NCBI GenBank assembly: GCA_020091685.1
Contig: CM034599.1
Location: 6,480,836-6,544,835, forward strand
Origin: Lutjanus erythropterus
Lineage: Eukaryota; Chordata; Actinopteri; Lutjaniformes; Lutjanidae
DNA length: 64,000 nt
Direction of reading: 5' to 3'
Numbering within the stretch: position 1 is the first letter of the stretch; the number at the start of each line of letters is the position of its first letter. Below are positions 12,601-24,681 of this stretch, one piece after another. Under the pieces are notes generated by a model. The model worked only from the letters and a program-made list of their open reading frames with translations. It was not told the DNA's origin and did not search any database. The position numbers and the translations under genes are program-made.

Positions 12601-15600
12601 CAGAAGGGTCAGATTTAAGGGTTGATGAATGAAACAATCAGCTTATAAAAGCCTTGAATTAACCATAGAGTCTTACTTCTCTAGACATGGGAGGAAGATA
12701 CCACACGCTGCAGACGATGGCCCAGCTGCTCATCATACGTAACAGGTAATTGACCATTCCAAACTTGCTGCTATTCCAGAAGGCGTCTCCAAATCGGGGA
12801 TCATACTATGAGGATCAAACACACCAGAATGAGTGATCAACATATGAATTATTTAAAATAAACAGTTGGTAAAAACTGAAAAAAAAAGTTACAAAAACAT
12901 AAATGAAAATGGTTAAAATAATAAATGCAGGTAAAAATAACATCTCAAAAGAAAAAAGAAAAAAAAAGACATTGCTTTCACCTTAATGGCAACAGGGTAG
13001 ACTGTGGCACCAATCTCGAAACTGCCCTTCTTAAACATCATAACTGATGTGTTGTTAATGCAGGTACCTGGGGATTGAGAGTAAAAATAAATTTAGACTT
13101 AAGGGTCTTTTTTAAAAATTGCTTGCTGTAGTGTGATCATATCTTTAGGAGATTTTTGGACAAGCTCACCTTCAGGGAAAATAAGAATTGGAAGTTTAGA
13201 TTTATCTTCTACATGGTCACTCAATCTGCAATACAAGAAGTATGACAATTATTTCTTTAGATACAAAATTATCATGTAAAAACTGACACTCAAATTCAAT
13301 ATAAAATTTTACTTTGCAACCACTGTAACTGGATATCAACGAAATGCCTTAGAGTCTGAGAGAGAAACTGTATACAATAACCAAAGCTGAATAAAAACAA
13401 AGGTTGTAATTCTACCTTTTGGCCACTAGATGTCTGTCTTTGACTTCTGAGCGTTCGAACCAAATGTGTGGGCAGGCCTTAACCATCGATCTCTGAATGA
13501 CCCCCATCAGGCCGCCGTGAATTTGGCCAACCTGAAGCAACACAACAAACAAATATACAAATAGCAACAAATCTATTTGTGGGAGAAATGTAATTTCAAC
13601 AGACAAGCAGCTGTCATGGAAAGAGTGTCCAGTGTCAATGTTTTTGTAGCTCGATGATGGGCAGCAGTATAGTTACCATAGCGTAGCAGCCGTCACTGGC
13701 CAAGATGATAACATCTATGGGAGAGGTGTGGTTGGCGACACAAATTCCTCCATTCTTGGGTTTATTCTCACTGGAAAAGTGGAGACAGGAAGGCTGTTAA
13801 TCTGTCATGAAAGCAATTCCTGGAAGTTCTTACTATCAAGAACAGAAACAATGTTTAGGGTGATCGCAGCAAGTGTCAAGATACAGTTTTAGTACACTAT
13901 TTGATGTCGTGTAATGTCATTCTTCACAGAAATTTGAATACACTTTGGGTCACTACCTCTCCCAGTCTTCCTGGAAGAAACAAAGCCCATGGTGGATATG
14001 TCAAAGGTTTGACTCACGGAGCACGCAGGACCTGAACATACCAAGGTTTCCAAAGATAGAGTTGCTATCCTAAACAGAGAGCGCAACACTTCCTATGTCA
14101 CTTGTGTATTTTTAGCTCCAGACTAGAGAGGAATACATGCCACAACAGGCCAGGCCTTGATGGCAGACGCTCAGGAAGTCACAAGAAATGATACAGATCT
14201 TTGTCTCACCTCTGAGTACTTTGTCTATATCAATGTGTTTTGTCCCCCAAAAGAATTTTAAAGATTAAATGAGAAAATTTTGATGTGTGTCCCTCACTAA
14301 AATCTGGAGCAAATAATCAAACTTCCAGTCAGATAAGACAAACAAACATCACAATGTCCCTTAAACTCAAACTCACATGACATTTCAGCAGTTTGATTTT
14401 AAATTCAGTCATGCCTGCACTGCAGTTCACCGAACAACACCAGCTGTTACACACTAACTGATAGGCAAATATAAGAAGCATCAACTTCCTCCTCCACATC
14501 CTGTTGCATGTGCCATCCTGTATATAAAAGCTGTCAACAGTTTTATGTTCCTCTTACTTTGCAATATGCCAATAGAAATAAGCCTCACTTAGAACAAAAC
14601 TCTGACTACTCACATCCAGTTGTTACCGATGTGAATTCATCAGGTCGCAGCATTGTGTTTGATGTTTAAAACATTACTGTAGCTTGATTGAGCGTGCCTT
14701 GGTTTTGTGTAGAAGACAGCGGTTTTGTGCTTCACCTAGGCTCATTCAGTATACCTGCTGCAATGCATACAAATGCAGACACGGTCTAGCCTAAGGCATC
14801 TTCCTTTTCATTCTTGCACTCAGGGTTCTCACATTTCAACTGCTAGCACACCCTGGTTTCTGTTCTCTAAAGATAACTCATCAGTCATTATATAATCTTA
14901 CACAGACCCCCTCTCATGTTTATGGTGAGAGGTCTGCGGCGGATCAGGTTTGAGAATGAAGAACGGGACCGTGTAAAGAGAGGAGCAGCACTTTGAGTGA
15001 CTTGGGTTTTTTTTATGTTATAGTCCTCTCTAAACTTCAGCTTAATTTTATGACATCCGGAAAGCAATTAGTTGTAAAATGCTCTTTAAATGTTTGTCAA
15101 CTTGTATAAAACTCAAAGCTATAGTATGTAGCATTTTTGGCATTAAAATTTCACAAAATGCTCGACCTATGTTATATATTATTTTGATTTGAATATTTCC
15201 AACAATGTTAAAAAGTGGAGAAAAGGTAACAGTGCATTTCCTGCTGGCTAGTTGCTATAACTTCTAGGAAAACATGGGACCAGGATACATCAGAGAGTGG
15301 AGAGAGAAGTTGGCACATGACTAAACGTAACGTGAATAAAAGTTAAATATTACCACATCCAGAAACATGATGTCTGCCTGAGTCATGTCAGATAGATTTC
15401 ATCAGCTACGGTGTTTGTTTAACAGCGAAGACAACAACTCCCATGACCCCATGCTACTTCATGATGCTCAACTTTCTAACCAACTTTTCAGTTAGACGTG
15501 TGGCTACATGCAATCATATATTACGTAATATGAAACAAACAACTGTAATATATCACAACTATTAATATTTTCAGTGAGAACCTGAGATAGGCTGTCAAAG

Positions 15601-18600
15601 CACGGTGCACAAAAGCAGAACAGAAACTGAGAAATTGACCTAGAGGTTGAGAAACTGCACAGGAACACTGGAGCAGCATTGTTAGCACACAGCTGGTGGG
15701 GATGATAAGGAGCCAACACTCTAAGTGACAAAACCAAGTCAGTGGCAACCACCATATAAGGAAGAAAAAGTTGCATGTTCTTAGCCAAAATGAGCATGTT
15801 AAAAATATTAAGATTAAAATATACACAAGTAACCTTCAAGTTTATAAAAAATACCTGCAGCAATGATATGCTTTCCCTAAAAACATGCAGTGTTTTGAAT
15901 TATGTTTGTCAAAATGAGCGTTCTTTCCATTGTGGAAAGCACTGTGTGTAATGTCAAAGTGTTTGTGTTTGTTTGTGTCCCATCTGCCAGCGCATGCAGT
16001 GGAAACCAGTCTGACTGCTATGAGTCTTTTATGAATTATTGTTTTGCATCCGTTATTTCGGTTGACACACTTACTGCGTCCTGTTCATCTGAAGTAATTA
16101 GATTATACCTGAGTGTCTAAAGCATTTGCATACAGTCTTTCAGAGCCTGAACTAACTTCACCTCATGTGCTTCATCTTCTCTTTCACACATCCTGTCCTT
16201 ATCTGATAGGGACTGTAAACATTTCACCAAAAGTCAACTGTTTCTGTGTGAAAAGTGTGCTCTTCTACCTATGACCTTTTAAAATGTCAACATTTACCAG
16301 CAATTCAGTAGTAAATCATTATTTTATGTCAAAATCTACCAGCCACATACCTAACCCTAACAAACACAGTTTACCAGAGTTTAACTGCTGCTAATTTTCC
16401 ACCCCGTTCATGTTCAATCAAAGTTATTAGATCACATAACTAACAGAGGTGTGGCACAAAAGCGTAGGTGCTTTACCTGTCATGGTAGGTTATAATGGCA
16501 GTCAGAGCTCTGACACATATTCTGTAGCACATCAAATGAACTTTCTCACTGAGAAAGTTTTTCATCCTAGAAAAGAGAAGCATAGAACAGCATGATTTAC
16601 TTTGTGTGTCAAGATGACAAATCGAAGATGATCGTGTCCAGAAGGGCTGCGCAAAATGGTTAAAAATATCTAAAACAAATCATATTATGATTATTTCAAC
16701 AGATATTGCAATATGATTCACAATGAGCAGGAATGATAATGTTTGCATCACAATGGAGTAGTTTTCTGAAATCTTCAAACCGATATGTGGAACAGGTTCG
16801 TTCTTTATTCTTTCATACATGAAAATGACGGACATCTTGAATGTGTTCTAAATGTACAATATCAAAATCCTGACAATTTGTAAATTGCATACAAGTGAAA
16901 AAAAACCAAAATTTTCAAAAACTGGTCACAAAATGAGAATATGTGAATATCTTTCTGACAAAAATATCAGAATCTTATAATTCAAAGGAGGTGATTTGTT
17001 GGAGTCTGTACTGAACAAGCATGTTTCCTTGTGTTTTCTTGTAAGTCAGAGCATCTCTGCAGCACTATAGTACTTCACTGTAATGCCGTTTTGTCACACA
17101 TTTTTCCTTTATCAAAAAAAAAAAATGTAGCTCTGTGATTTGGATATTACAATTTTGATTAATCGTGCAGCCTTAGCGTTCAGGGATCTGAGCTGATATT
17201 TTTGATAAATGCAAAGAGACCAGCTTGTCATCAGTCTTACCTTCCATTTGGCAGCAGCCCGACAACAGAGGTGAGGAACACGAGGAGGCCCACACCAGTG
17301 AAGGCAAGCGTTACCCTGACAGAGACATGCATGTAGGTTACACATAAACCAGATGTATGTAAAACAGGAAGGAAGGTTTCAATGTTTACTGATTAGTGTT
17401 TTTACTGGCATTTAAATAAAGGAACGTGAACCTTAGCCATAAATGTGTGTGTGTGCTACAAGCTTCCACTGAGAAGAGTAACTGCTCAAATAACACGTAA
17501 AGGTCATGAGTAATGTTATCCAGGAGAAAAGGATCTTCGTTATCAATTAAAAGTAACCATGCTCTCCTCTGTCACTGATAATAAACTCCAGCACCTGCAG
17601 GAGGGCATATTAGGCAGTGGCTAAGATGGCCAACAGGTCGACTTAATCTGGATGAACTAATCATCCAGGGGTTGGAGAAGGTGCTGATTAAATTGTGTGA
17701 GGATTAGACAAACACTAGAAAGGTGACAGTTTTGTGCAAGTGAGCCGGTCGGCCGATATTCAACTGGACAAGTACTGAATGAGAGAATCTATTAGCTGGA
17801 TGGGAAACTAGAATGATGTGTGTCTGTGTCTTTGTCGCGGTGGCCTGATTCGTCTCCCCACTGGCAGTTGGAAATGAGCCAGCCAGGCTTAGAACTGAGT
17901 CACTGTCCCTGTGTCTGTCTAAGCTGACCCTGAATGAGGATCTCCCTCTTTAACTCACTGCATGTGCCAACATTTAATGTGAGTCTCAAACCTCATGCAG
18001 GGTGTCCAAATCTATTAGTTTTTAACAATTCTCTAATAAAACCATATGTTTGATATTTCTTGACAATATTTTATGCTTATATAATCACAACACTTTCCCA
18101 TGTCGATTCACCACAACATATGATCAAACTGATTTTAAGTTTGCATACTGTAGGTCATGCCAGCAAAAACAGGAACATGTCAGGATCACATGGGTGGCTA
18201 ACGCCATCTAAGCAGGTTTTTGAATGTTGATCAGGGTAGTGCATCCAGAAAGCTTGACATTTTTGAGACCTTTACTGCAGAATGTATGTCATAAATGCTG
18301 CCATCGTATTAAAGGAAAAATTAAACCCTTGATTTTAGTTAATGGGGATGCATTGTGGCTGATTGACCAGGTTCAACAATAAGGTTTGCCAACTCGCCCC
18401 GGGCAAGTAAAATACCATGTACAGTTGAGTTGAGCAGTTTTACACAAAACGCATTGCCACAATACTGTAAACCCCAGTAAAATGTCAGGAAGGAATGAAA
18501 AACTCATCATCTAATGCATACTGCCTCCAGCCCCTCTGACTGTACAGAGGTAATTGGTATGTGGCCGGTCCAGCTTTGTGTTTCCAGACACTCTGGACAA

Positions 18601-21600
18601 AGATACCTGCCAGGATGAACAGGTGATAACCCTGAAGTTCGTTAGTCAAATCCAAAAGGAGAACTTAGTTTAATGCAAAAAAACTACACAAATTGATTCA
18701 GAGGACACACATTTGGTGCTGCTGCGGTATTCAATAGCCATGTTTTATGGATAGCAGCTTTAAATTGCTGACATTGTAATACTTGTTCAGTGTCAAAATC
18801 AAGTTTGGGTATTATATATTCTGATCGAGGGGTTAAATATCCGTTATAGGCCATCTACAGGTCTCAAAAGCTTGTGTGGAACTGGTTCCTCTTGTAATAT
18901 CAAACAAGCTCCGTGTTGGAGGTACAGTTAATACCTGAGCGGTAGCAGGAAGCCGTAGCGGATCAGCAGGCCCAGCCCCCATAGGACGGTCAGTCTCAAG
19001 CTGATGTAGTGGAAGTTGTTGTTGCTGCGGGTCAGCAGATTCCAGGACTCCAGCTCCTCCGCAGTGAACCGCTTGGTCACCTCGTCATCCATGATGCTCT
19101 CCACTCCTCGCCGGGCGAAATAGAAGATGTCCGACATCTCAAACTCGGGGGCTGAGTCCAGGTCTCTGTTGCTTCCACTCCGCCGGATCTCCTTGATCTC
19201 CTCCTCCAAAGAGGTGGGCTCCTTGGCAATGATAGCTGGAGCGGTCCAGAGAGACGGGATGTCAGCAACACTCGCCTCTTGGAGAAATACACCAACTGAA
19301 CATGCAGGAAAACACACCGACACAACATCTTACCATTTGAGTAGGGTTTGTACAGGGGATGATTCTTTTCTTTTGCTCCTCTCTCTATCCTCAGTGTGGC
19401 CCACTGCAAGAAAAAGAATGAAATGCATGAAAAAATACCCACACAGGGCTGCACAATTATTTTAAATCAAACTTCAAATTGTAGAAGCTGCAGTTTTTGA
19501 TAATGTGTGAAAAAGTTCTGTGGTGCTGCAGAGAAGCCTTGAACTTTAATCTTGTTCTCCAAATGTAAGAACACATATTTTTGGTACAGACCCCAACAAA
19601 TATCACATCATCATGACCAGGGATCGATTATTAAATTAATCGCCAACTATTCTGAGCACATAACAAACATGCCCTGGCTCATAAGCATCCTACCATATCC
19701 CTTGGTAACAGAGCTTGTTATGAGTCACATGCATGACTCTTAAGTTTGTTACCTACTGGTGGTTAAATTCAAACTAAAGTGACTAAATTATCTTGGTCTT
19801 TCTTAAAAATAGGTTATTAAAAAAATGTCAAATGGAGAGTTCATTTGTTTTTTGTCAATTTCTACCCCATAAAACTGCTTTATTTATTAGTGGTTATAAA
19901 ATAACAAAGACTTAAGTCAATTGTGATGTTTAATTTAAGGCTGCAATGTCTATAAAATGTCAGAAAATATTTTCAAACTTCAAGGTGATGTCTTTACATG
20001 AGGCTGAAACGCAGTCATAAAACATTTAGAAAAAGAAGTCCTGGCAAGAACATGCAAAACATGTCTGCAGCAACCAGCTGCCACTACTAGCAAACTGCTG
20101 CAAGGTCTCTTTTTCTACAGTCATTCAAAGACATCAATCAACACAGAGGCACACATAAATCCTTCATTCTGATCAGAGTCACAGCTGCTTACTGCTCATG
20201 TTTTCTGCTGGTCATCTCTCTATTCTGAGTGTGGTTGTTAATGTTGTCTGTGTCTGAAACTTCAATGAAGTTAAAGAAAGAAGATCTTGAATTCTTAGAA
20301 GTTAACACACGCATGACTCAAAGACTGTAAAGCCCACTTGTCCTGCTTCAATATGAAGAACTCTGTGTGCACTCTGTATGCTGAGGGGAAAACAAATGGT
20401 TTGTGTTCAGGAAGAGGCAGGAAAAGGACACGCTGTTCCTGCTGGAAGACGAGCAGGAAAGATCAGGAGTGATTGTACTGGACATGTTTCACTTTGCCAA
20501 CAGTCTCAGGTTACAGCACATTTTACCTTCCAGGTTTGTCTGCATCAATCAATGATAGGGAATAAACTGACAGCCCAACTAATGTGACTAAGTATAATCA
20601 GACACAGGAATGGTAGGTATGTAAGTTAATGTATGCAAAAAAACAAAAAAAAACCACTGGAATTCGCCTGAAGCACTTCAGGGATGTTGCTTGCAGGAGA
20701 CATGCTGGACAACACTCAAAATATGAAAATTCAGGGGTTTAAACTTATTTTCATGAACTGAAGGTAAACATGTTTTATGACTTTGGCAAAACTTTCAAAG
20801 ACTGGTTATGTTTAAGAGCTACATAATACATGAAGGTTGCAGGGCATTTTTCATTTCAAAATTCCACACTTTAAGACTTCTCTGTCGATTTTTTCAGACC
20901 ATATTTGAGTCTTAACAGCTTGATGTTTATTATGTAAATATAGTTTTAAAAGCTAACTGTTAACATAATTTTATAATCTGACTATGTATGTTATTATGTT
21001 GCCAAATAACTGCCAGCAGATTGTAGCTAAGTGCTGTAGCTCATAAATAAGAACTGAAAATGAGTTTGATATTTTGGCCCTGGATGACCACACTACTTGA
21101 TAAAAACTGACGTGTGGTGTCCCGCTTTTAGGCAAAATTCGATTCAGTCTATACACGTTACCACTCTGCAACATTATTAGAAACCACAGCATCAATTTCC
21201 GCAGATGTAACCCAGCTAAATAAATCGCTGTAAACTCAAATAACCACAGTTTTATCAGCGACTTGTTGCATGTACGCCTGACATAAGTCTGTGGATGAAT
21301 CCTAACTAAATAACGGCAAAATTGAGGTTCTTGTCATTGAAGCAAAAGCTGAGAAAAACTGTGACCATCTAAAATTATTTGTATTAAACGCCAAGCGACA
21401 GGTAAAAAACCTCAACACTGTCACTGATCTTGATATAAGCTTTGAGCATCTCATTAGAAATGTGACGTCCTTCTGTCATTTGAGGAATATTGGTTAAGTC
21501 AGACTATTTCTTTTATTGGCTTTTAAAAACACTAAATGGTGTTACCCTATCTCATCTCATCTATCTGATATGGTCAAGATAAGATAACCCTGCTAGGTCC

Positions 21601-24600
21601 CTAAAATCCTCTGGCTCAAATCTCTTCATTGTTGCAAAACTAAAACTAAAAGGCAGGTAGAGGCAGCCTTTGCTCATTATGCCCCAAAACTCTAAATCAG
21701 TCTACTGAGGGTTTAAGAGGCTCCGAAACTGACTTTCAAACAAAATCTTAGGACACATCTTTTTATAGTTGCTTTCCCCGAAGTGTTTCTAATTAATGGT
21801 TCTTCTATCTTGTTTTATCTTGCAGTTTTAACTTTCATTTTATCTTATTCTGTTTTTATTTGTATTTTACTAGAAGTGCTACATCACTGCATAACTCAAA
21901 TGTTTAAACAAGCTTCATATTTGTCTATTTGTGATGCTAGGTATATGTAATTCAAAGATAGAACAGCAAATTCTTTATTATTTTCACTAATTTGGTCATG
22001 GATGACTAAATTTTAGATTTTAATAGGGGCAGTAATCTGGAAACAAATATTTTTCCATGCTGTCTCATCTTCCAAACTTATCCAGACCTGGATCACCAGC
22101 CTATCTAGCATTATTTTGCTTGCTTTAAAAGGGACCTTTAAATCGTGTTGTGACAAGCTGCAGCCTGTTACTGAGTCACCAACCTTTGGGTGGAAAGAGG
22201 AGGAGGTGCAAACATGCCATGCATGCAGCTCCAGATCTGCATGTCAAAGAGGAGGTTTTTACTTATTTATCCCTGACGTCTGACAGGTGTGGGATTACAG
22301 CGCAAGTATCTTTCACTTAAGTGAGCAGAAAAGTGATTTTTGTCACACTGATGGGCTTAAAGCAATACAAGCTGTCTTTGAGTAACTGGTTGCACAAACG
22401 AAATGCAACTGCAGGCCTTGGGTTGAACTGATGCAAACAGATTTAAATGAGGAATCTATAATATATTTTAATGTAGTAAATATTAAAATGACCATCATAT
22501 GTCAGAGATACATGAAACTGATGCCAAGTTTAAATACTGGGCTTCTCCGACAGCAGTGCTACAGCAGTGCTGTCCTCCTTTGATATTTCTTTTCTTAGAA
22601 CTTATATTATTTTTCACCCGATTCATGTTATTAAGAGCTCGAATTGATGCAGAAAGTTTGCAAAAGGAGTAATTTAGAGAGTCTATGGCTCCAATGCTAT
22701 TTGGACTGCAGAACTCGTTTTTGGGCGTACAAATACTGCTTATTGCTCCTTTAACACTTAATCATATACCCATGACAGACGTTTAATTTTTCTTCATCAG
22801 CCTGAAATGGAGACATTTGCAAGCAACGAGACAAACAGTACAGATCAGAAAACATCACTTCAGCTTCGCAGTCTGTCCTCCATCTGTCCTTTGACCTTTT
22901 CTCTAAATCTATTGGTTGGTGCTGGAATCAGGAGCTAAGAACATCTCTCATTTCTCCCTCTAGTCCATTTATTTCTGGCGCAAGATCTGCTCTCAGAGGT
23001 GCATGCTGGAAAGTGATGACAGCTTTACTGGGGAAGATACACCAGAGATAGCAGAAGAAGAGAAACTCAATAACTGTGTCTGTGTCTGGAGTCAAACAGG
23101 AGGAGAGGAGACCATTAAATGGTAAATAAGGGCATCTTGAAATAAGCTTCACTGCACAATTATGCTTTAATGTCCTCGCTGGTGATTCAAACTAATTTCT
23201 AGAAAGTGGAAACTACAAGTCAGCAAGCAATATTCCACGCTGTTGGAGCCACGTCACAGAAGACAGTTACTGACAAGGTCTGTGCCACAGTTTCTCCTGT
23301 TACATAACCAGAGAGAAAGAGCCCTGTGGCTGTGATGTTAATCTGTATTAGCCAGTGAACACAATAGCGACTGGCTGGATGCGAGACCGGAGACGAGAGT
23401 AAAGCCTGCACATGACCAATGCCCCGAGGTGAGCATGTGAGGCCAGCAAATTTCTAATTGAATTGACCAGAACTGCAGCATCAAAAATATCAGATAGAAG
23501 AGATTAAAGGATTGGGGCGAGGGCTGCATTCAGAAAGGCAGTGCACTCCATCGGCATGCTTTTCCAGGACTTTTCCAGGTCAATAATAAGCGAAGCAAAG
23601 GAATCATCTTGCTGGCTTCATCTCCAAAATTGAGAGAAGTGTAAGAGTCTGTCACTTTCTACCTGTTTGAGTTGACTTACTCGTTCCCATGCTAATTCAA
23701 CGTGTCCTTAATCAGAACAAAGCTACCAAATTAATACAGGAAGCAAATGCCACACGTCTGAAACTTTCTGCACCACAAATTTTCATTTTCACTGGAAAAT
23801 CTATCAAAATCGATCATGTGACATTTGTTGGGGATCTGCAGCACAACACTACTTCATTATAATGCTGTTTTGTCACATTTTGTCCTATGAAAAAATTGCA
23901 GCTTGTACAGTTTGGATCTTTACTTGGCCTTATTGCGATTTCAATAAAATTTCAATTAATTGTTGCTCTATTCAATATTAGCAACTGCTTTTCAGAAGCA
24001 AAAATTACTTATGATGATTGGGAGGGTGGGAAAAAAAGCAGAGCCAGAGCAAATAAAGGCTGTCCTTGAAGAACAGATCCAACAACTTTTACAAACTTTA
24101 GTTTGTTCAATAACAGGATGTTTGGCAAGAGCAAGAGATGAGCAATTACACTGAGAACAGTGCAAGAATAGCAACACACCTCCAGACATACTTTTATACT
24201 GGGTGTGTATGCAGTGATTCCACTCAGCTTCAATCCAAAATAATCACTTATGATGAAAATCTGTTGCACACATCTTGGTGCTCACTTTAACCATAGATAA
24301 TATACTAAATAGGGATTCAACCAATTTAATATACAGTATGTGACTCCAACATGCTTTCTGGACAGCTGTGCTCATTTTGCACACACAACTGCTACATATT
24401 GCTCCTTAAAACTGCATTTTACATTTTACGTTTCCAAATTTTTCTCAAATGAACAACATAGTGGGTCATTATGCAGCAAGCTCTTACCTCAAAGATCTTT
24501 AACAAGGTTTTCATGTAAAGACGTCTGATGCCAAATGACACCCCAAAGATGGCAGGCACGATGATGAAGACCAGCAGCAGGGTGAACCACACGGTGAAGG

Positions 24601-24655
24601 AGATGCCCAGCAGGATACACACCAAGTTGTCAAAAGGGTTGAAGAAGAGCTCCAT
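9603..24655 (-). CDS. gpat4: Glycerol-3-phosphate acyltransferase 4, complete
   Basis: Twelve coding exons on the minus strand, each bounded by AG/GT: 24488-24655, 19334-19403, 18935-19235, 17241-17315, 16477-16566, 13677-13770, 13416-13531, 13170-13225, 12982-13067, 12677-12805, 11594-11673, 9603-9711. They sum to 1374 bases, 457 aa plus stop; human GPAT4 (AGPAT6) has 456. The protein is an ER membrane enzyme that transfers an acyl group to sn-glycerol-3-phosphate, the first step of triglyceride and phospholipid synthesis. Seen directly: a hydrophobic N-terminal segment (about residues 11-41), two more at about 158-178 and 181-201, the acyltransferase motif NHTSPID (His249 and Asp254 of HX4D), the FPEGT motif at 321-325, and the conserved C-terminus ending EDRSRS. 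All key residues are present. One junction residue is Ala (NAIIAK) where human has Gly. Confidence 0.97.
9848..10135. repeat. CGATTAATCG-type interspersed repeat in gpat4 last intron
   Basis: Starts GAGCTGCAACTGACC and contains TAGTCGATTAATCTGTTGAT, GTTTGGTCTATATGTCAGAA and GTGTTTCCCAAAGCCC. It is in the opposite orientation to the 1-175 and 32288-32650 copies, which carry the complementary end near a GTTGCAGCCC terminus. Confidence 0.65.
10184..10410. repeat. Dispersed repeat (GCCAAGGAGGTTATGTTTTC type)
   Basis: The block GCCAAGGAGGTTATGTTTTC, then TTGTTTGTCTGTTTGTCTG, GAAACTTGGAAGGGTGTAGC, GGCCAAAGAAGAACCCATTA and a final GGGCATTTGGCCTTGGC is a familiar dispersed element of fish and some invertebrates. 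It creates a spurious 70-codon frame. Confidence 0.5.
10411..11593 (-). other. Remainder of gpat4 last intron, no feature seen
   Basis: Apart from a poly-T/poly-A stretch near 10588 and AT-rich runs near 11085, nothing recognisable. A 139-codon minus frame and a 98-codon plus frame overlap here but neither has a known domain. Confidence 0.35.
13677..13770 (-). CDS. gpat4: gpat4 exon carrying the HX4D catalytic motif
   Basis: This exon encodes the segment GGICVANHTSPIDVIILASD. The His-Asp pair of HX4D is the catalytic dyad of the PlsC/LPLAT acyltransferase family, here intact. The exon ends at an AM codon pair before GTAACT. Confidence 0.95.
13771..16476 (-). other. gpat4 intron 5 with a dispersed repeat
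   Basis: Mostly unremarkable. From about 15110 to 15480 there is a teleost-type dispersed block starting CTATAGTATGTAGCATTTTT and GGCATTAAAATTTCACAAAA. Two overlapping minus frames (15504-15863) are rich in Cys, Phe and Leu with no domain and are not supported as genes. Confidence 0.35.
16640..17175. repeat. Interspersed repeat (GCAGCACTA...TTTTGTCACACA family), copy 1
   Basis: Starts GAAGGGCTGCGCAAAATGG and ends GATTAATCGTGCAGCC, near-complementary termini that suggest inverted ends. The block GCAGCACTATAGTACTTCA followed by TTTTGTCACACATTTTT recurs at 23800-23960 and 31150-31350. Confidence 0.55.
17316..18934 (-). other. gpat4 intron 3, no feature seen
   Basis: No exon, RNA gene or clear repeat copy was recognised in this 1.6 kb intron. 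Confidence 0.35.
21330..21900 (+). mobile_element. Decayed non-LTR retrotransposon (LINE) 3' fragment
   Basis: Translating the plus strand gives broken pieces of the C-terminal region of a LINE reverse-transcriptase protein: VKNLNTVTDLDISFEHLI followed by RNVTSFCHLRNI, then PARSLKSSGSNLFIVAKLK, then LLIMPQNSKSVY and KILGHIFL. These line up in order with the tail of fish Rex/CR1-like LINE polyproteins (LGV..DSDLSFE..I, PSRSLRSS, APKLWNSLP, K..LKTHLF). Several stops and frameshifts show it is dead. The A/T-rich tail follows at 21800-21900. Confidence 0.7.
23800..23960. repeat. Interspersed repeat (GCAGCACTA...TTTTGTCACA family), copy 2
   Basis: Shares GACATTTGTTGG, CTGCAGCACAACACTACTTC and GCTGTTTTGTCACATTTT with the copies at 16640-17175 and 31150-31350. 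Confidence 0.55.
24488..24655 (-). CDS. gpat4: gpat4 first coding exon, membrane anchor
   Basis: The ATG at 24655 opens MELFFNPFDNLVCILLGIS, followed by a long hydrophobic stretch ending VSFGIRRLYMKTLLKIFE and a GTAAGA donor. It matches the human start except for the first few residues. A likely acceptor (TTTAATTAG) ends at 24682, so the 5' UTR portion of this exon is about 26 bases and an upstream non-coding exon is needed. Confidence 0.95.
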
Positions 24656-24681
24656 CTTGAAGTCTTGGAGAGCGACGAACT

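Larger units (their letters stand above)
19404..24487 (-). other. gpat4 intron 1 of the coding region, repeat-bearing
   Basis: A 5.1 kb intron between the membrane-anchor exon and exon 2. It holds a short CGATTAATCG-family scrap at about 19620-19660, a LINE fragment at 21330-21900, a GTCACA-family repeat at 23800-23960 and an AAAGGAGCAAT-family scrap at 22640-22755 and 24340-24420. Confidence 0.5.

Noticed and set aside
15504..15863. Overlapping 119- and 101-codon minus frames in gpat4 intron 5
   Set aside because: Cys/Phe/Leu-rich low-information translations in two frames at once, no domain, inside an intron.
18928..19465. Extra frames around gpat4 exons 2-3 on both strands
   Set aside because: They are intron read-through or antisense shadows; the spliced reading frame explains the conserved residues.
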